Shown here: positions 33,591-44,929 of the stretch, piece by piece
How positions within the stretch are numbered: the stretch's first letter is position 1
Layout of the letters: each line of letters begins with the position of its first letter
Assembly (NCBI GenBank): GCA_000711775.1
Contig: ARYC01002631.1
Coordinates: 24,866 to 88,865, forward strand
Direction: 5' to 3'
Source: Oxytricha trifallax
Lineage: Eukaryota; Ciliophora; Spirotrichea; Sporadotrichida; Oxytrichidae
Length of the DNA: 64,000 nt
Program-made: the position numbers and the translations under genes
Notes under the pieces: model-generated
What the model was told of the DNA's origin: nothing
The model's database searches: none
What the model saw: the letters and a program-made list of their open reading frames with translations, nothing else

Positions 33591-34057
33591 AAAATTTGAA
33601 TATTCAAGTAAACGATTATTAATAATCATATTCTTAGATTTGTTATAATAATATTTTAAAAACTCATTATGTTAACGAGCAAAGTCTAAATTTATTTTTT
33701 AGACATAGCTCGTACAAATTAATTATCTTTAATTTTATATTATATAAACTTTCATTTTTAAATACTTTTTAATTGTTTTTAGTATATTATTTTTAATCCA
33801 ATTATCATTGTTCATTTTATCTACTTTATTATTTATTGGTTAAATTTCGTATGAGTTATTTATTAAGTTTAGTCATTAAAGATTAAAGTAGTTTTTAGAA
33901 AATGATAGTTCATATTATAGTTTTTTTAGTTATTCCCTTATTCTTGAGTATATGGTATAAATGATTTTTATCACATTTAAAGTAAGTAAATAATATTTTT
34001 ATATTCTTGATTATTTAATCATTCTTTGAAAATTGTAAGTAATTTCTCTAATTCCTA

Positions 34058-34800
34058 ATGGCGCTTCCTCTAGTGGCAGTGTGTCTTTCCTCGTAGCACT
34101 AGTGTGGTCGTCTTGGCACTTTCTCTTGTGATCATTGATCTTTTCCTTGAATGTCATAGAATTTCTACTCAGGAGGCACTGGATTCCCGGGGCACTCTGG
34201 CTCAAGCTCTAGTCTCGTCGGCATCTCGACCATTCCCATCCACTCTGTCACTCCAGGTTTTCTCTATGATGTCTTCGCCCAAACTGGGACAGGCTCCGAT
34301 GCTAAGGGAATTGAAATTGATTAATGCTTAGGAAGAAGCTAATACAAGACTTTCTATCACTACTTCTGTTACAGTCCTTGCGTTTATACCAGCAGTATTA
34401 GTTCAAATCAAGTTACTACATCATGTGGGCCTAAAAACAATGCAAAAGGACGACTTGATATACGCCAAAACTATTCTTCCAACCACTCAAAGAGTCCCAA
34501 GTATCGTTGTTATAGCCAGAGAGGGCCATTTCATTGTTGGACCATTCAAGGCCACTGGAGCTCTATGGTAGTCTTGCGATGTTGATGGTTGTAATGGTGT
34601 TACAGTAAATAGAAAATACGTTTATGCTTCCACCTTCCTCTTCCCATACACTGTGACCTGCCAGGGACCCTGGCACTTGTGATTGATGAATGGCAAATAC
34701 ACTGGGGATGACGAGGAATGCCCTTTTAAGTCTCATCACTATGGGTTCGTAGGCTGAGGCAAAGGGGTTTCCATCTTTGGCAGTTGGGAATAAATTTAAC
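34058..34800 (+). CDS. YHYH-domain-like secreted protein segment
   Basis: A frame open from about 34056 to TGA at about 34679 reads, in its second half, VPSIVVIAREGHFIVGPFKA, then CDVDGCNGVTVNRKYVYAS, then FLFPYTVTCQGPW. C-D-x-D-x-C-N-G followed by Y-x-Y-x-x-T-x-x-F-P-Y-x-x-x-C is the core of YHYH-domain proteins. After the TGA the same phase continues with NGKYTGDDEECPFKSHHYGF and KGVSIFGSW, matching the domain's end, so the TGA may be a mutation or a junction. An alternative ATG at 34058 in another phase gives MALPLVAVCLSS, a signal-peptide-like start. The role of these extracellular proteins is poorly known. Confidence 0.55.
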
Positions 34801-35011
34801 TCAGATTAATTATAACACATTTTAATCAAACATTCCTATAAATTGGGTAGCTTGTTAATTATTGAAGGATGCCATATATATATATTAAGACATATGCGAT
34901 TAAACGTAAAGCTACAAAATATTAATAATAATATCTAATTGATTTAAATTTGAATTAACTTTTAACAACCACCTTCTTCAAATACAAATTAATCTTTATT
35001 AAGTATTAATT

Positions 35012-36480
35012 ATGAGAAAAGATTCATCTTCTTTATCTTCAGCTTTTGACTCTATTCATGAAACTTCTAATAAAATCGAAAATCTAAACAGTAATCCTAA
35101 CAGTTAAAATGATAAGACTAATTGTTCATAATATAGCACTATAGTATAGAAAAACGATGAAAGGTATTAAGAGTTCTACATTAATTGTAGGCTAGAAGCC
35201 TTAATAAATAAATAAATCAAACACTCTATATGAATTTTAACTATTAAATTAAGTTAATACTGCAGTAAAACTTAAAAGACATCAAACGACTAATAATAGA
35301 AATCAGGGGAAATTTATTTAACTTAAGAAAAGTGGGATTTACAAGTGCCAAGTTTGTAGTTAAAACAACAATTTAAAAATTTACAATTTTATATCCCAGC
35401 TGTTTTTCCATATGAGTTCCCATGACTTCGAGATTTTAGAGAGATCAGGATACACTTAAATTGTAAGAGATAATTTTATTAACAAATTTAGGTCTTAAGA
35501 TTAACAGAATGAATCTGATATTAAATTGATTAAAGAAAAACTAACCTTGATGGCATAAATAATGAGCATCTTAATTCTGAAGACTCTGACCTTTCATAGA
35601 GTCATTTAAGGCAACTTGAGTAAAATGAGGGTTCTAGTGTTCTTTACATAGACATCATTAAAGTCAAGCTAAAACAAACCATTAACTAGAAATATGAAAA
35701 TGCAAGGTTGACCTTTGAAGCAAATCTTAACCATTTTATTAAACAATAAATTTAAGTAATTTTGGATTAATCACAAGAGCAATGAATCTAAATCTGGATT
35801 AGGGAAAATTCAAATTTTTAAAAGGAAGGAGGACTGACTGATTATAAGTTTGAGGAAAATATCCAAAACCTAAATCTTACTTCTAATTTATGGACAGTGT
35901 TTAAGTTCTTATCATACCAAATCAAATGGATGAAAAGGATAATTAAGATGAGTTAATAGCTATTTCATTTGATAGTGAAGCATTAAAAATTAAAAGGCTT
36001 AACTGGAACTTTTCACTAGGTTAGTATATTAGGTAAGAAAGTTTAGAATAAAATATTAAAATCGTCATTGCTGTAATAGATGGTGTTGCTTACCTTCTTA
36101 AAGAAGTAATAGTTCACAGATATTTATCAACAAAAACATCTAAAGTATAAGATTAAGAGTATTTAAAAATATTTATTACAAATTACCATTACTCAACTTT
36201 CTTAAATGTCAATTTTGATGCTTCTTATATGCCAATAACAATTTACAAAGATGAGAAATAATATGGAGACATTCGACAAAACATTTAATCTATACTAGTC
36301 ATTCTAGCAGAAATTTTTGTTGGGAAAAAAAATTGTATAATTAAAAAACTAGAAAAGTTTTTTAAAAAATAATAACTAAAATTAGAGAAGGTAAATTATT
36401 GCCTAAATTTCAAAGGTTTATTTAGAATTATTTTGTAAACAAGTTCCACTATTTACCAAATTTATAGTGGTAAAATCATA
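35012..36480 (+). CDS. Cassette gene 3, copy B: serine-rich-start protein, frameshifted
   Basis: ATG at 35012 opens 74 codons (MRKDSSSLSSAFDSIHETSN) to a TGA near 35232. The start resembles the zinc-finger gene at 21230. Further pieces: KWDLQVPSLQLKQQFKNLQF, then FYIPAVFPYEF and HDFEILERSGYTQIVRDNF (about 35330-35490). A 180-codon frame runs from about 35920 to 36435 (IAISFDSEALKIKRLNW, YLLKEVIVHRYLSTKTSK, then MPITIYKDEKQYGDI). No zinc finger is seen in this copy. It is the third gene after DDE copy B and the FNVNVP gene, but separated from them by the EF-hand and YHYH segments. Function unknown. Confidence 0.5.
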
Positions 36481-36499
36481 AATATAGTAATCTAAATAG

Positions 36500-37186
36500 G
36501 ATTGACTCAATTTATTTATTTAAAATTTTATAATTCCTCTATCAAAAATCCTAAGTTATACATGTTTTGTTTGTTTTCTGGCCTGTTCAAAATATGATGG
36601 TTCATAATTTCAGTGTATCTATTTGCAATAGCACTATCAATACCAGCTCCACCATACATGCTCATTTAATCCATTTAATTTCATGTTTATGCATTGCATT
36701 ATATCTGATCATTCTCTAAATAGGATTCTAGTCTGAATAATCCTTGAACTCATCACCTCACTTCATCTCCTCCTTGTGAATAGACAGTGTCTAGTCTGAT
36801 ATCTATGATTAAAATTAGCTATTCTAATGATAATATGAGCTCAGCATCTAATTAATCTGTGAGTTATTGGCATTATAAACTTAACTCTTATCTTTCTTCT
36901 TCTATTTCAAATCCCATGTAAATTTCTAATGAAGATATTGTCAGATATTAGCATCCAAGATTATACTCATTCTCAAAGTTAATTCTCAGTCTTTCTCTAT
37001 GTTAATTAATTTCAGCTTTAGTTGTTTTTTGCTCTTCACATTTTCTCCTTTCTCTGATTTGAATTTCTGATCTTTTATTGTATTTTTCTTTGTCATCTAG
37101 CTCTACTCATTCTTTTATTTTTACCTTCATGGTTAATTAAATCAAATAGAATCTCTAAAAAATCCTTTTTTGAGAAGAAAGCCTGA
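36500..37186 (-). CDS. Inward-reading gene behind the right-hand leader, unidentified
   Basis: Starts near 37186 with MSSGFLLKKG at the end of the conserved leader, with an overlapping phase giving FSKKDFLEILFDLINHEGKN. A long frame follows (about 37050-36750): KCEEQKTTKAEINQHRERLR, NEYNLGCQYLTISSLEIYMG, then LTDQLDAELILSLEQLIL. The last piece (about 36670-36510) is MSMYGGAGIDSAIANRYTEI, then MNHHILNRPENKQNMYNLGF. At least three phase changes. Mixed helical and acidic protein, no domain recognised. Same relation to its leader as the ORF at 14799. Confidence 0.45.
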
Positions 37187-37440
37187 AGACATGCTGAAGA
37201 TGACTTGAGGCGGTAACTCTTACAAGAACACGGGACACTGTGCTAAATGAGATTTGAATTGGAGAAATGATTAAAAATAGAAATGTTAACTGACTCCATT
37301 TTAATTATCAGAGTTGGAGTTAATTAATAATCTTTTATCTGAAAGTGTTTGAAATTAGTGGCTGTTAAGTATATAAATAATTTGAATAAGTTTTTTATTT
37401 TGTAATTTTCCCGAATCGAATGTATTTGCATAATTCTACC
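37187..37440 (-). repeat. Long terminal-repeat-like leader, right copy
   Basis: Inverted relative of 14517-14798 (see there), about 80 % similar over most of its length with small gaps. The outermost bases atgcaaatacattcgattcg are the same in both. Outside it, gcataattctacc does not obviously duplicate the left flank, so no target duplication can be assigned across the pair. Confidence 0.65.
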
Positions 37441-38410
37441 TTAAGCTAGCAAATTCTCTTGAATATTTTGATAAGTTGGATTTTATCAATTGTCTATTAA
37501 AATCCTTCTCACAATCCACTACTTAAAATATGTTGTAAAGATGCCTTGTCTGATGTTATTTTAGCTATTAATTACAGTCGAATTATTAGGTAAAGTGATG
37601 CACTTATATAAGACTGCTTCAATATTCTAGCTTATTATGCATAGTATATGAAAATATGTGTGTTTTGAATGTTTAATTACTCTTCACTATTTTTGGTATA
37701 ATAATTTCCTAAGTAATTTTTCTATGACTTTTTTTAGTATTATTTTATAGTTACTGTGGATTCCTTCATTCTATTAAAATTAATGTAATTTTTTTGGTGA
37801 TAATATGGTTGATTTTACTGCATTAATCATAATCTCTAGGCTGAGTCTCTACTGGTATTTTATATTTGCTAGAGTCTTATTAATCTTTACTAATACTATT
37901 TATGGAAATCTGGAAGCACCATAGATGAGTTTACTGATGCTGTAGTAAAGGAGTCTCGTTAGTTTTAAGAAATATTCATGTTTTTAGTTAAATTTATTAA
38001 ACTAAATATGTTAAAATCCTTTTATATATTTTATATTAAAGAGCTTAAAGAAAAGAATAATTATAGTATTTTCATACATTATTTTAAAATAATAATTTAA
38101 TGCAAAAATAATTTTATTAAAATAAAATAATTTCAATTAATCTCCTCATTAACTTAACAAAAATATATACTTGCTAAAAATAAAAAAAAGAAATAAAACC
38201 CGAGTATAATTTTTTGCAAATTCGGTGAATTATTAGCTAATTAAAATAAATAAGTTTTTACTAAGTTGTCTACAAACGATAAGCATCAAAAATAAATTAT
38301 TTAAGAATAAAGATTCACAATTATATATCGTTAAAATAATCAAACCCTGAGAGTAGAAAGACATTAGATGAGTGATAAATTAAATCAAATAATAATATTG
38401 TCTTCACATT
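37441..38410. other. AT-rich spacer
   Basis: A/T-rich, with short frames only. No repeat shared with other parts of the window was noticed and no gene is supported. Confidence 0.35.
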
Positions 38411-38439
38411 TCACATCCAATTTTGAGTGAAAAAAAACA

Positions 38440-39510
38440 GTGTCTCCTTCAATATCTTCAACTTCCTTACACCCCAATCAGTTGAACTAGACCACCAGAT
38501 GCTGTAGCTACACTTACGAGCCTGCCAAGCACATTCGCACATACTCTAGCCCTCCATTTTAGAATCGAGACTCAGATGCCCTCTCCACAATATAACCGTT
38601 ATCCTGATATTCTTGGATGAGATTTACGATAAGGTCTCGGCCATCCAAAGAAAGGATGATCCCTCATACTAAAAACGATATGGATGATAGAAGAATTAAG
38701 CAACGCACTTAAGTGAGTAAGATAAACTATCCCAACGATTTGCCCTTATAAAGGAGTTCGAGCATGAAGGAGTCGTATGATAAATATGGCAGAAGTATAG
38801 AGATGACGCACCCAAGGTCAGAGTTGGGGGCCGAATTCAGTATTAATAAGCTAATAATAAATACATTTGGGTGTCAAAAGAGATACTACTGATGCACACA
38901 ATCACTTCTTCAAGTTCAATCTTGAAAATTAATAAATGCAAGAATGGAATTCTTACACACAAATTTCAACAATAACTATTGTAATCCTCTTGCAAGAATA
39001 ATTGGAATGTCAAGCATGGAAGCATCTGATGATGGAGTTTTAGCTCTAATCCATTTGAAGATGCTAATTTTTATCGAGCTAACACTCCTATGCACTATAT
39101 TTTGAGCAGAGGGATGATAGAAAGTTTCTTATTTTATGCTAAAATAGAAGACCCCAGTCTCATCTCCGTTATTTATTACGATAATTATTTGTTCTACTTG
39201 TCATTTCTACTTGGGTGTCAATTGCTCTTGGTATTACTATTTCCTTCAATAAATTTATTATAAGACTGAAATAGGATCTCGTTTCATATAATTCAGTAAT
39301 GTTCGCTGCTGATGTTAAGGTGGCATCAGCTCCTCAATCACAGAACATGTTCTTCATTAGTGATAATACCTGCAATGACACTCGCATCATAAAAAACTTG
39401 AGCCAAGCCAGTTCTATATTATCTCTTACTCGGGAGCTTCGGCTAGAGGTTCAGGAAATTCATCTACTACGAGCAAAAAGTTTAGAGACGGTAGATTACC
39501 ATTGATTAAT
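38440..39510 (+). CDS. Cluster of coding segments, unidentified
   Basis: G+C rises and frames become protein-like: IYDKVSAIQRKDDPSYQKRY (about 38610), then DKLSQRFALIKEFEHEGVV and QIWQKYRDDAPKVRVGGRI (about 38720-38830). Next comes LGVKRDTTDAHNHFFKFNLE (about 38870), SNPFEDANFYRANTPMHYIL (about 39045), and from 39299 FAADVKVASAPQSQNMFFI. Three different phases are used and TGA codons fall inside the best stretch at about 38684 and 38777. The pattern fits several macronuclear-destined segments separated by short eliminated DNA, or a decaying gene. The family is not recognised. Same orientation as the next two segments, possibly one locus. Confidence 0.45.
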
Positions 39511-39531
39511 TTAATTTTATATAGCAACTGA

Positions 39532-40086
39532 CTATATCTGAAAGAAATAATCTAAGTTTGCCACTAACACTGCCAAATAGAAAAAATATACCTTTTTTTC
39601 CGTAGGAATCTGCCTTATGAAATTTTCTAGACATAAAACGGAATCCACGTTAATAAAGAGCAGAGTGCGAGAAGGCACACGTAATTAAGTCAAAAGCAAT
39701 CGCAGACTACATTCTAGAAGCCCACACACCCTCCTGATGAAGTAAAACGCGTTCTACAATCGAAGTAATTACACGATTGGACTGATGACCAAGATGAAAA
39801 TTTTTGTCTTTTTACTTTGGCCTTACCAGTTCTGAATGATTCCTATAGAAAAAGAATTCATGCTCTTCAAGTATCGCAACTTCAGACCTATGCAATTGCC
39901 AATCTCCACAAAGTAAGAATTATTACCTAACAGATATAGAAAGCAGCTACGAAGCTATGCATAGGCTTTGGCCAAGCAAATATAAGATTTGGATATGAGG
40001 TTGCTCACCGATGCATTCACATGTTCATTGATAGGGGAACTCAAGCAATTGAGCATACAAGTATTTTGATTTTAGTAGTTTCTTGA
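39532..40086 (+). CDS. 185-codon open frame, unidentified
   Basis: Open from 39532 to TGA 40084-40086 in the ciliate code without a break. The second half is clearly protein-like: RVLQSKQLHDWTDDQDENF, LALPVLNDSYRKRIHALQ, YAIANLHKVRIIT, then CIGFGQANIRFGYEVAHRC. There is no ATG near the beginning, so the start probably lies in another segment. Likely a macronuclear-destined segment of a conserved gene; family not recognised. Confidence 0.5.
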
Positions 40087-40329
40087 AGAATTAGAGTATC
40101 AACCTTTAATTAAAATTATTTGATTAAATCAATATATTTACCCTACTCAGATGTGCTTGCGATCATATTTAGTCAGGACATCGTCTTCAAAAGTGATTTC
40201 AAAATATTTTGGTAAGTTTAATATTTAAATATCTAAAAGATTAATCAAAGTTGTTGATTTCGACAGAATCCTGCTTAATTAAAAACTTTTTTTCAAATCA
40301 ATTATTTAATTTAAACATTTTCGTTTTTA

Positions 40330-41186
40330 ATGGAGTCAGTCAAGGACAATAGTGCTAATACCTAAGACTCATGGCTTGCTGTGGATACTATCTGCAAGTA
40401 CTTTACTGAGATCAGAGAGAAAAAGCCCTGACTATCCATAAAAATGTAATCATTGAGCTCAAGGATCCATAGGAATGAAAAGAAGAGATAATCACTGCTT
40501 GGCATTGAGAGTCAAATCAATCTCCATCTTAAAAAATCATTCTTTTTTATCATCTAGTGGAGAAGCAAAACTCCAAGTCTGTCTCCAATCAGTTCAAAAC
40601 CCCCACCCATTATCTGAAATTCAATTCAATACTACTTTCACTTTCTATATATGCAAAATACCCTAATTCTACTTTTTGGGTTCATCATAATACACCACTG
40701 TCACTTTTTCATTTTCTAAACAATCAGAGCTAGAAGGAACAATTATTTATCTTACTATTTATTGATTATTCATGTTCTCTTCTTACATTTGTAAAATACC
40801 TAACAGGGTTTTATGTTTTTAATTTTTAATAATATTTATTGAATGCTGATATTATTGTTATTGTTTAGGAAATAAATGAACCTTTTAAACATATTTAAAT
40901 ACTCTTTAATTATTTTAATTACTGATTTAACATTGATTAATTTTTCATTTTCATTATTCTCTTAATTAATACTCATGGGATTTTACCCACAAAATTTTAT
41001 AAATTATTTATTGCTATATTATTTTTATTGAAATCATTACAATTGTTTGTGAATATATTTAAAACTCCAATCATTCACATATATAATGATAATCATACAA
41101 GACTCCAGAAGCATCTTCAGTTGATAATCTACCGACTCTAAAATAACCACTTTAAAATAAATAGTAAAAAGACTTTAGAATAATAG
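40330..41186 (+). CDS. Gene start and following open frame, unidentified
   Basis: ATG at 40330 (MESVKDNSANTQDSWLAVDT, then ICKYFTEIREKK) opens 34 codons to a TGA. In the overlapping phase LTIHKNVIIELKDPQE continues the protein-like texture, then a long open frame runs to the foldback element at 41187. The last 200 codons are Leu/Phe/Ile/Asn-rich and may be chance, since only TGA stops. The start is believable because it is preceded by an AT-rich leader and followed by balanced composition. Family not recognised. Confidence 0.4.
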
Positions 41187-42582
41187 GGGTATTGACGTCC
41201 TCCAGTCACAGATGACGTCCTCCAGTCACAGGTGACGTCAGGAATCACACTGAGTCAGGAGGCCACAGGTGACGTCGGAAGTCACACTGACGCTCCAGTC
41301 ACAGATGACGTCAGGAGGTCACAGGTGACGTCAGGAAGTCACACATGACGTCAGGAGGTCACAGTGAGTCGGGAAGTACACTGACGTCTCAGTCACAGAT
41401 GAGTCAGAGGTCACAGGTGACGTCCGGAGGTCACAGATGACGTCAGGAGGTCACATTATAATAAAAATGGAAATTTTAATGTAATAGATGTGCGAAGAAA
41501 TATAAGACATTTCTATGAACTTTTCCGGCAATGCCCATGGGGTCGGGATAAAAAAGAGTGGATCCCCTTGTTCGCAACCAAAGTGAAAAAAATAATTGCT
41601 GAGGTCAAGGAGTTGGCACCCTGACAAGGTCCAGATGCAATTCATTTGAAAAAAAATTTCGGATTGTATATTAAATGTAATCTTTAAAACTTAATCGTTA
41701 ATAATTAATTATAAATTTTTCTATATAAAAATACATTGAGTATGTATTTTTAAGCTTGATTAATTCTTATTTTTATTAGATTATTTTGCTACAATTTTCG
41801 ACTAAAATCTTTTATTATGTCTGTGTAGCTGTTCATCATTTCATGCACATTCTTGACCCAATATTCAAGTAAGGCAAAACTCCTTTAATTGGATTTATAT
41901 GAATCATCATCCTATAATGTTTGCATTAATATTTTGAACATTCAAGACATTATTCTTGCATTTATTCAAAAATTTGATTACCAGTCTTAGGTATGTACAA
42001 TACTAATTTATGCGAAAAATTAGCTAACTAGTCTTTTTATGGTATTTATTGTTTTTTTTTCATCTATAAAATTTTTACATCTTTACATGCTCTTCAATTA
42101 ACCAAACTAGCCATACTTATCTATCGAATATTGCTTCTTCAGGTAAGAATAGTTCAAATTTAAGTGGGTTTACAAGGTTTCATACAACTAAATAAAAACA
42201 AATTATCTATAATAATTGTCTTTTCGGAGGCTTTGTCTCCAAATATGTAAAGGGGTTACCGCCAATTGACCCATGTTATTATTTATTTTGCTATGGTTGT
42301 GAACAAGAAGTTCCACACTTGTGATCCCGAAATGCTAGTTATTGCAGTCATAAGACCCTCCCGTAAAAAATTGAGTGCTTTGAACGTTTATTACAAATAA
42401 ATTTCCTTATTTATAATACTGTGACTTTCTGACGTCACCTGTGACCGGAGGACGTCACCTGTGACTCAGGACGTCACCTGTGACCGCAGGACGTCACCTG
42501 TGAATTCCTGACGTCACCTGTGACTGGAGGACGTCATCTGTGACCGGAGGACGTCATCTGTGACTGGAGGACGTCAATACCC
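41187..42582. mobile_element. Foldback element with tandem-repeat arms
   Basis: The terminal inverted repeats start gggtattgacgtcctccagt on both sides. The arms (about 41187-41455 and 42425-42582) are arrays of imperfect 17-20-bp units built from gacgtc, an agg/ctc spacer and gtcacag/ctgtgac. The flanks are direct repeats aataatag at 41179-41186 and 42583-42590, an 8-bp target-site duplication. The 970-bp interior carries a possible short frame (MVVNKKFHTCDPEMLVIAV near 42293) and a minus-strand frame entering the left array (41451-41645), neither recognised. Subrepeat arms with an 8-bp duplication place it among foldback elements, and an hAT-like 8-bp cut is possible. It is probably moved by a transposase supplied elsewhere. 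Confidence 0.85.
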
Positions 42583-42590
42583 AATAATAG

Positions 42591-43790
42591 TAAGAATTGG
42601 ATACCGGATAGCCTATACCTAAAGTATTATTCTATTATTTATTACAATGTATACTGTATATTTTATAAGGCATTTTATGACGATCATCCATAATTAACAA
42701 ATCTAAGAAGACTAAAGAAATAGTCTGCTGAAAAAATAGTCACTACTAGAATTAAAAACAACTTGTAAAACATAAATTAATTGCTAAAAGGGCAGTAATC
42801 ATATATTGTTTGTTTTATGCAGTTATCAAAATAAAAAAGACTAAAAAATATTTAAATATTCATAACTCAACGAGCCTAATTAAAATTATGAGAGTATCTA
42901 TAAATATTTCAACAAAAATAGAGGTAGAATTTCAATTGACCTTATGATATCTAAGAAAGTTATATAATTTAAAGTAAGCAGGTTCTTTGTAAAAATTAGC
43001 CAAATATACATGTGAAAAATTTTGGCAGTTAGAGCCTAATCAGTTAAAAAATAGAAATTAAGAGTCAAAAAACTCAATTTAAGAATACATTCATATTGAA
43101 AAAATGAAAAATTAGCCTCATTATACAATGGATTGTATGAGAAAAAAAGTCTTAGCCTCCTAATAAGATGGTCAACTAAAGTAACAAACTCCTGAATGAT
43201 AAGTAAAAAAAAGAGAATATATTCAGATGAGCATCGACATCTCGAAGAATAAATTTGAGCTAAATTAAGTTTAGATATTTTTAGGTGCTTTGATAGGCTA
43301 GTCATAGATTTAATTATGAAAAATAAGTTAGAAACTTTTATTTAAAATGAAAATTAATAATTTAAATAAGTATTAGGATTAACTTAAAAAAGTAATGATA
43401 TCTAAGAACAGCTTTATAATTTATCCATTATCCTTCATATATGCCATTATCAGGCCATACTTTTACTGTTTTTATCTTTTGATTTCAAGTCTTAGAATCA
43501 TGAGCCTAGTGACACCGCGTCTCCTGCTGTCAAGTATTGCTGAAATATAAAACTTTTAGATAATGATTATTGTAAATTACAAATAATAGTGAGCGGCCAG
43601 CTTCTCCAGCAACACCAACTTATATTTTCATTGTTAATTAATTTATATTTATAATTTAAAACATCTTTTAGATCATTCATCATAATCATTTACAATCAAA
43701 CTTTGTATCAATAGTTTTGAGGGAGAGTTATTTAGTCTATGAATGAAAAGACAATAAACTATTACCCAGTGAGCTTGTTATTTCTACTTT
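42591..43790. other. AT-rich stretch, no supported gene
   Basis: Short frames only; a minus-strand 89-codon frame at 43036-43305 is Leu/Ser/Phe-rich without motif. A brief GC-richer patch near 43500-43610 has no interpretable content. Confidence 0.35.
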
Positions 43791-43829
43791 ATTTAATTAC
43801 AGATGCAACTCTTTAATTTCCAATCTAGC

Positions 43830-44480
43830 ATGGATTTAGTAATGAGTGTAATGAGTTTAGAGAAAGTTAGTTTCATTGCCTAAGATCTGGAAGGCATGCT
43901 CTCAAATAATAAATCATATGATCAATCAATGTAGTTTTCCCAATAAATTGACATAAAAGTTGATCGACAGTAACAGGTGAATGAAGAATTGTTCTTGCTA
44001 AAGAGAAAGCTTTAGATTAAAAATATTTCTAAATATGAATAAGTGTTTAATAGTCACATAATTCAGTTAGATTTAAAGTAAGATTCTTACAAACATAAAG
44101 TAGATGAGAACTGGCAGTAAAATTATTGAATCTAATAAGAATAGCAATATTCTCAATTTAAGAAGTTCACATAATCCATCACTAAAAAATATGAGCTCAA
44201 TAGTTATAATTTATTACATCAATGAATCTGAAAATGAATTGTTAAAGAATAAAAGATAGAATAACTCTTAATGACAATTTTATTAAAATTATAGATGATT
44301 GTGCTGTTTAATCTACACAAGCTAGAGACAATGACATTGTGAAATATAAGTTATTAATCACAATTTATAAAATTATTTTCCTAATAATGCGAAAAAGTTA
44401 GATCACTAGAGTAATTAACTTAATGAGAGAGGGAGTGACTGATTTCATTTGTAATTTTCAGGAGAAGGAAATCGATTTCT
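43830..44480 (+). CDS. Coiled-coil protein, unidentified
   Basis: ATG at 43830 opens 99 codons to TGA 44127-44129. MDLVMSVMSLEKVSFIAQD is followed by a Gln/Lys/Asp-rich heptad pattern (QVNEELFLLKRKLQIKN). The same phase continues past the TGA with Gln/Ser/Lys-rich sequence. A shifted frame from about 44270 reads DDCAVQSTQARDNDIVKYK and ends INLMREGVTDFICNFQEKEI. One TGA and one shift therefore separate three related-looking parts. Structural coiled-coil role possible; no family identified. Confidence 0.45.
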
Positions 44481-44929
44481 GAAGTATTTATGTGATAATC
44501 TAATAAAACTAATAACAAAAGAAGGCAGACGTAGATAGAATCATTTAAAGCCAGGTATTAATGAGAAGTAAAGAAACTTCTTTGTATTTTAGTCAGCATG
44601 GTTAAAAAAAAACTGTGGAAACTAGATAAGTTTGTGTTTTTGAGAAAAGTAAAAGTCATGAATGATCTAAATGAATTAATTGTTAAGAAGTTTAGTTAGT
44701 TGAGATTAAAATTATTAATTTATTCTTTTTTTAATAATATATTTTAATAAATTGTAAAATTTTTGTAAGTTTTAAATAAGGGGATGCAATTTATACACAA
44801 TTAATATTTTGCATCAAGCTTTGAATAGTAAAATAACGAAGTCACCCTAATTATCTTTTTTAAATGACACCAATAGAATCTACCCTATCTTCAGCTATGC
44901 TCATTTTTGGCAATTAGTTCAGTGAAACT

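Noticed and set aside
34011..34205. 64-codon minus-strand frame
   Set aside because: Antisense of the YHYH-like gene, whose plus-strand frame continues much further and carries a recognisable Cys/Tyr pattern.
14517..37440. A single 23-kb Maverick/Polinton element
   Set aside because: Inverted leaders and size are suggestive, but no protein-primed polymerase, retroviral-type integrase, packaging ATPase or capsid motif was seen, and host-like segments lie inside. Kept only as a question in the findings.
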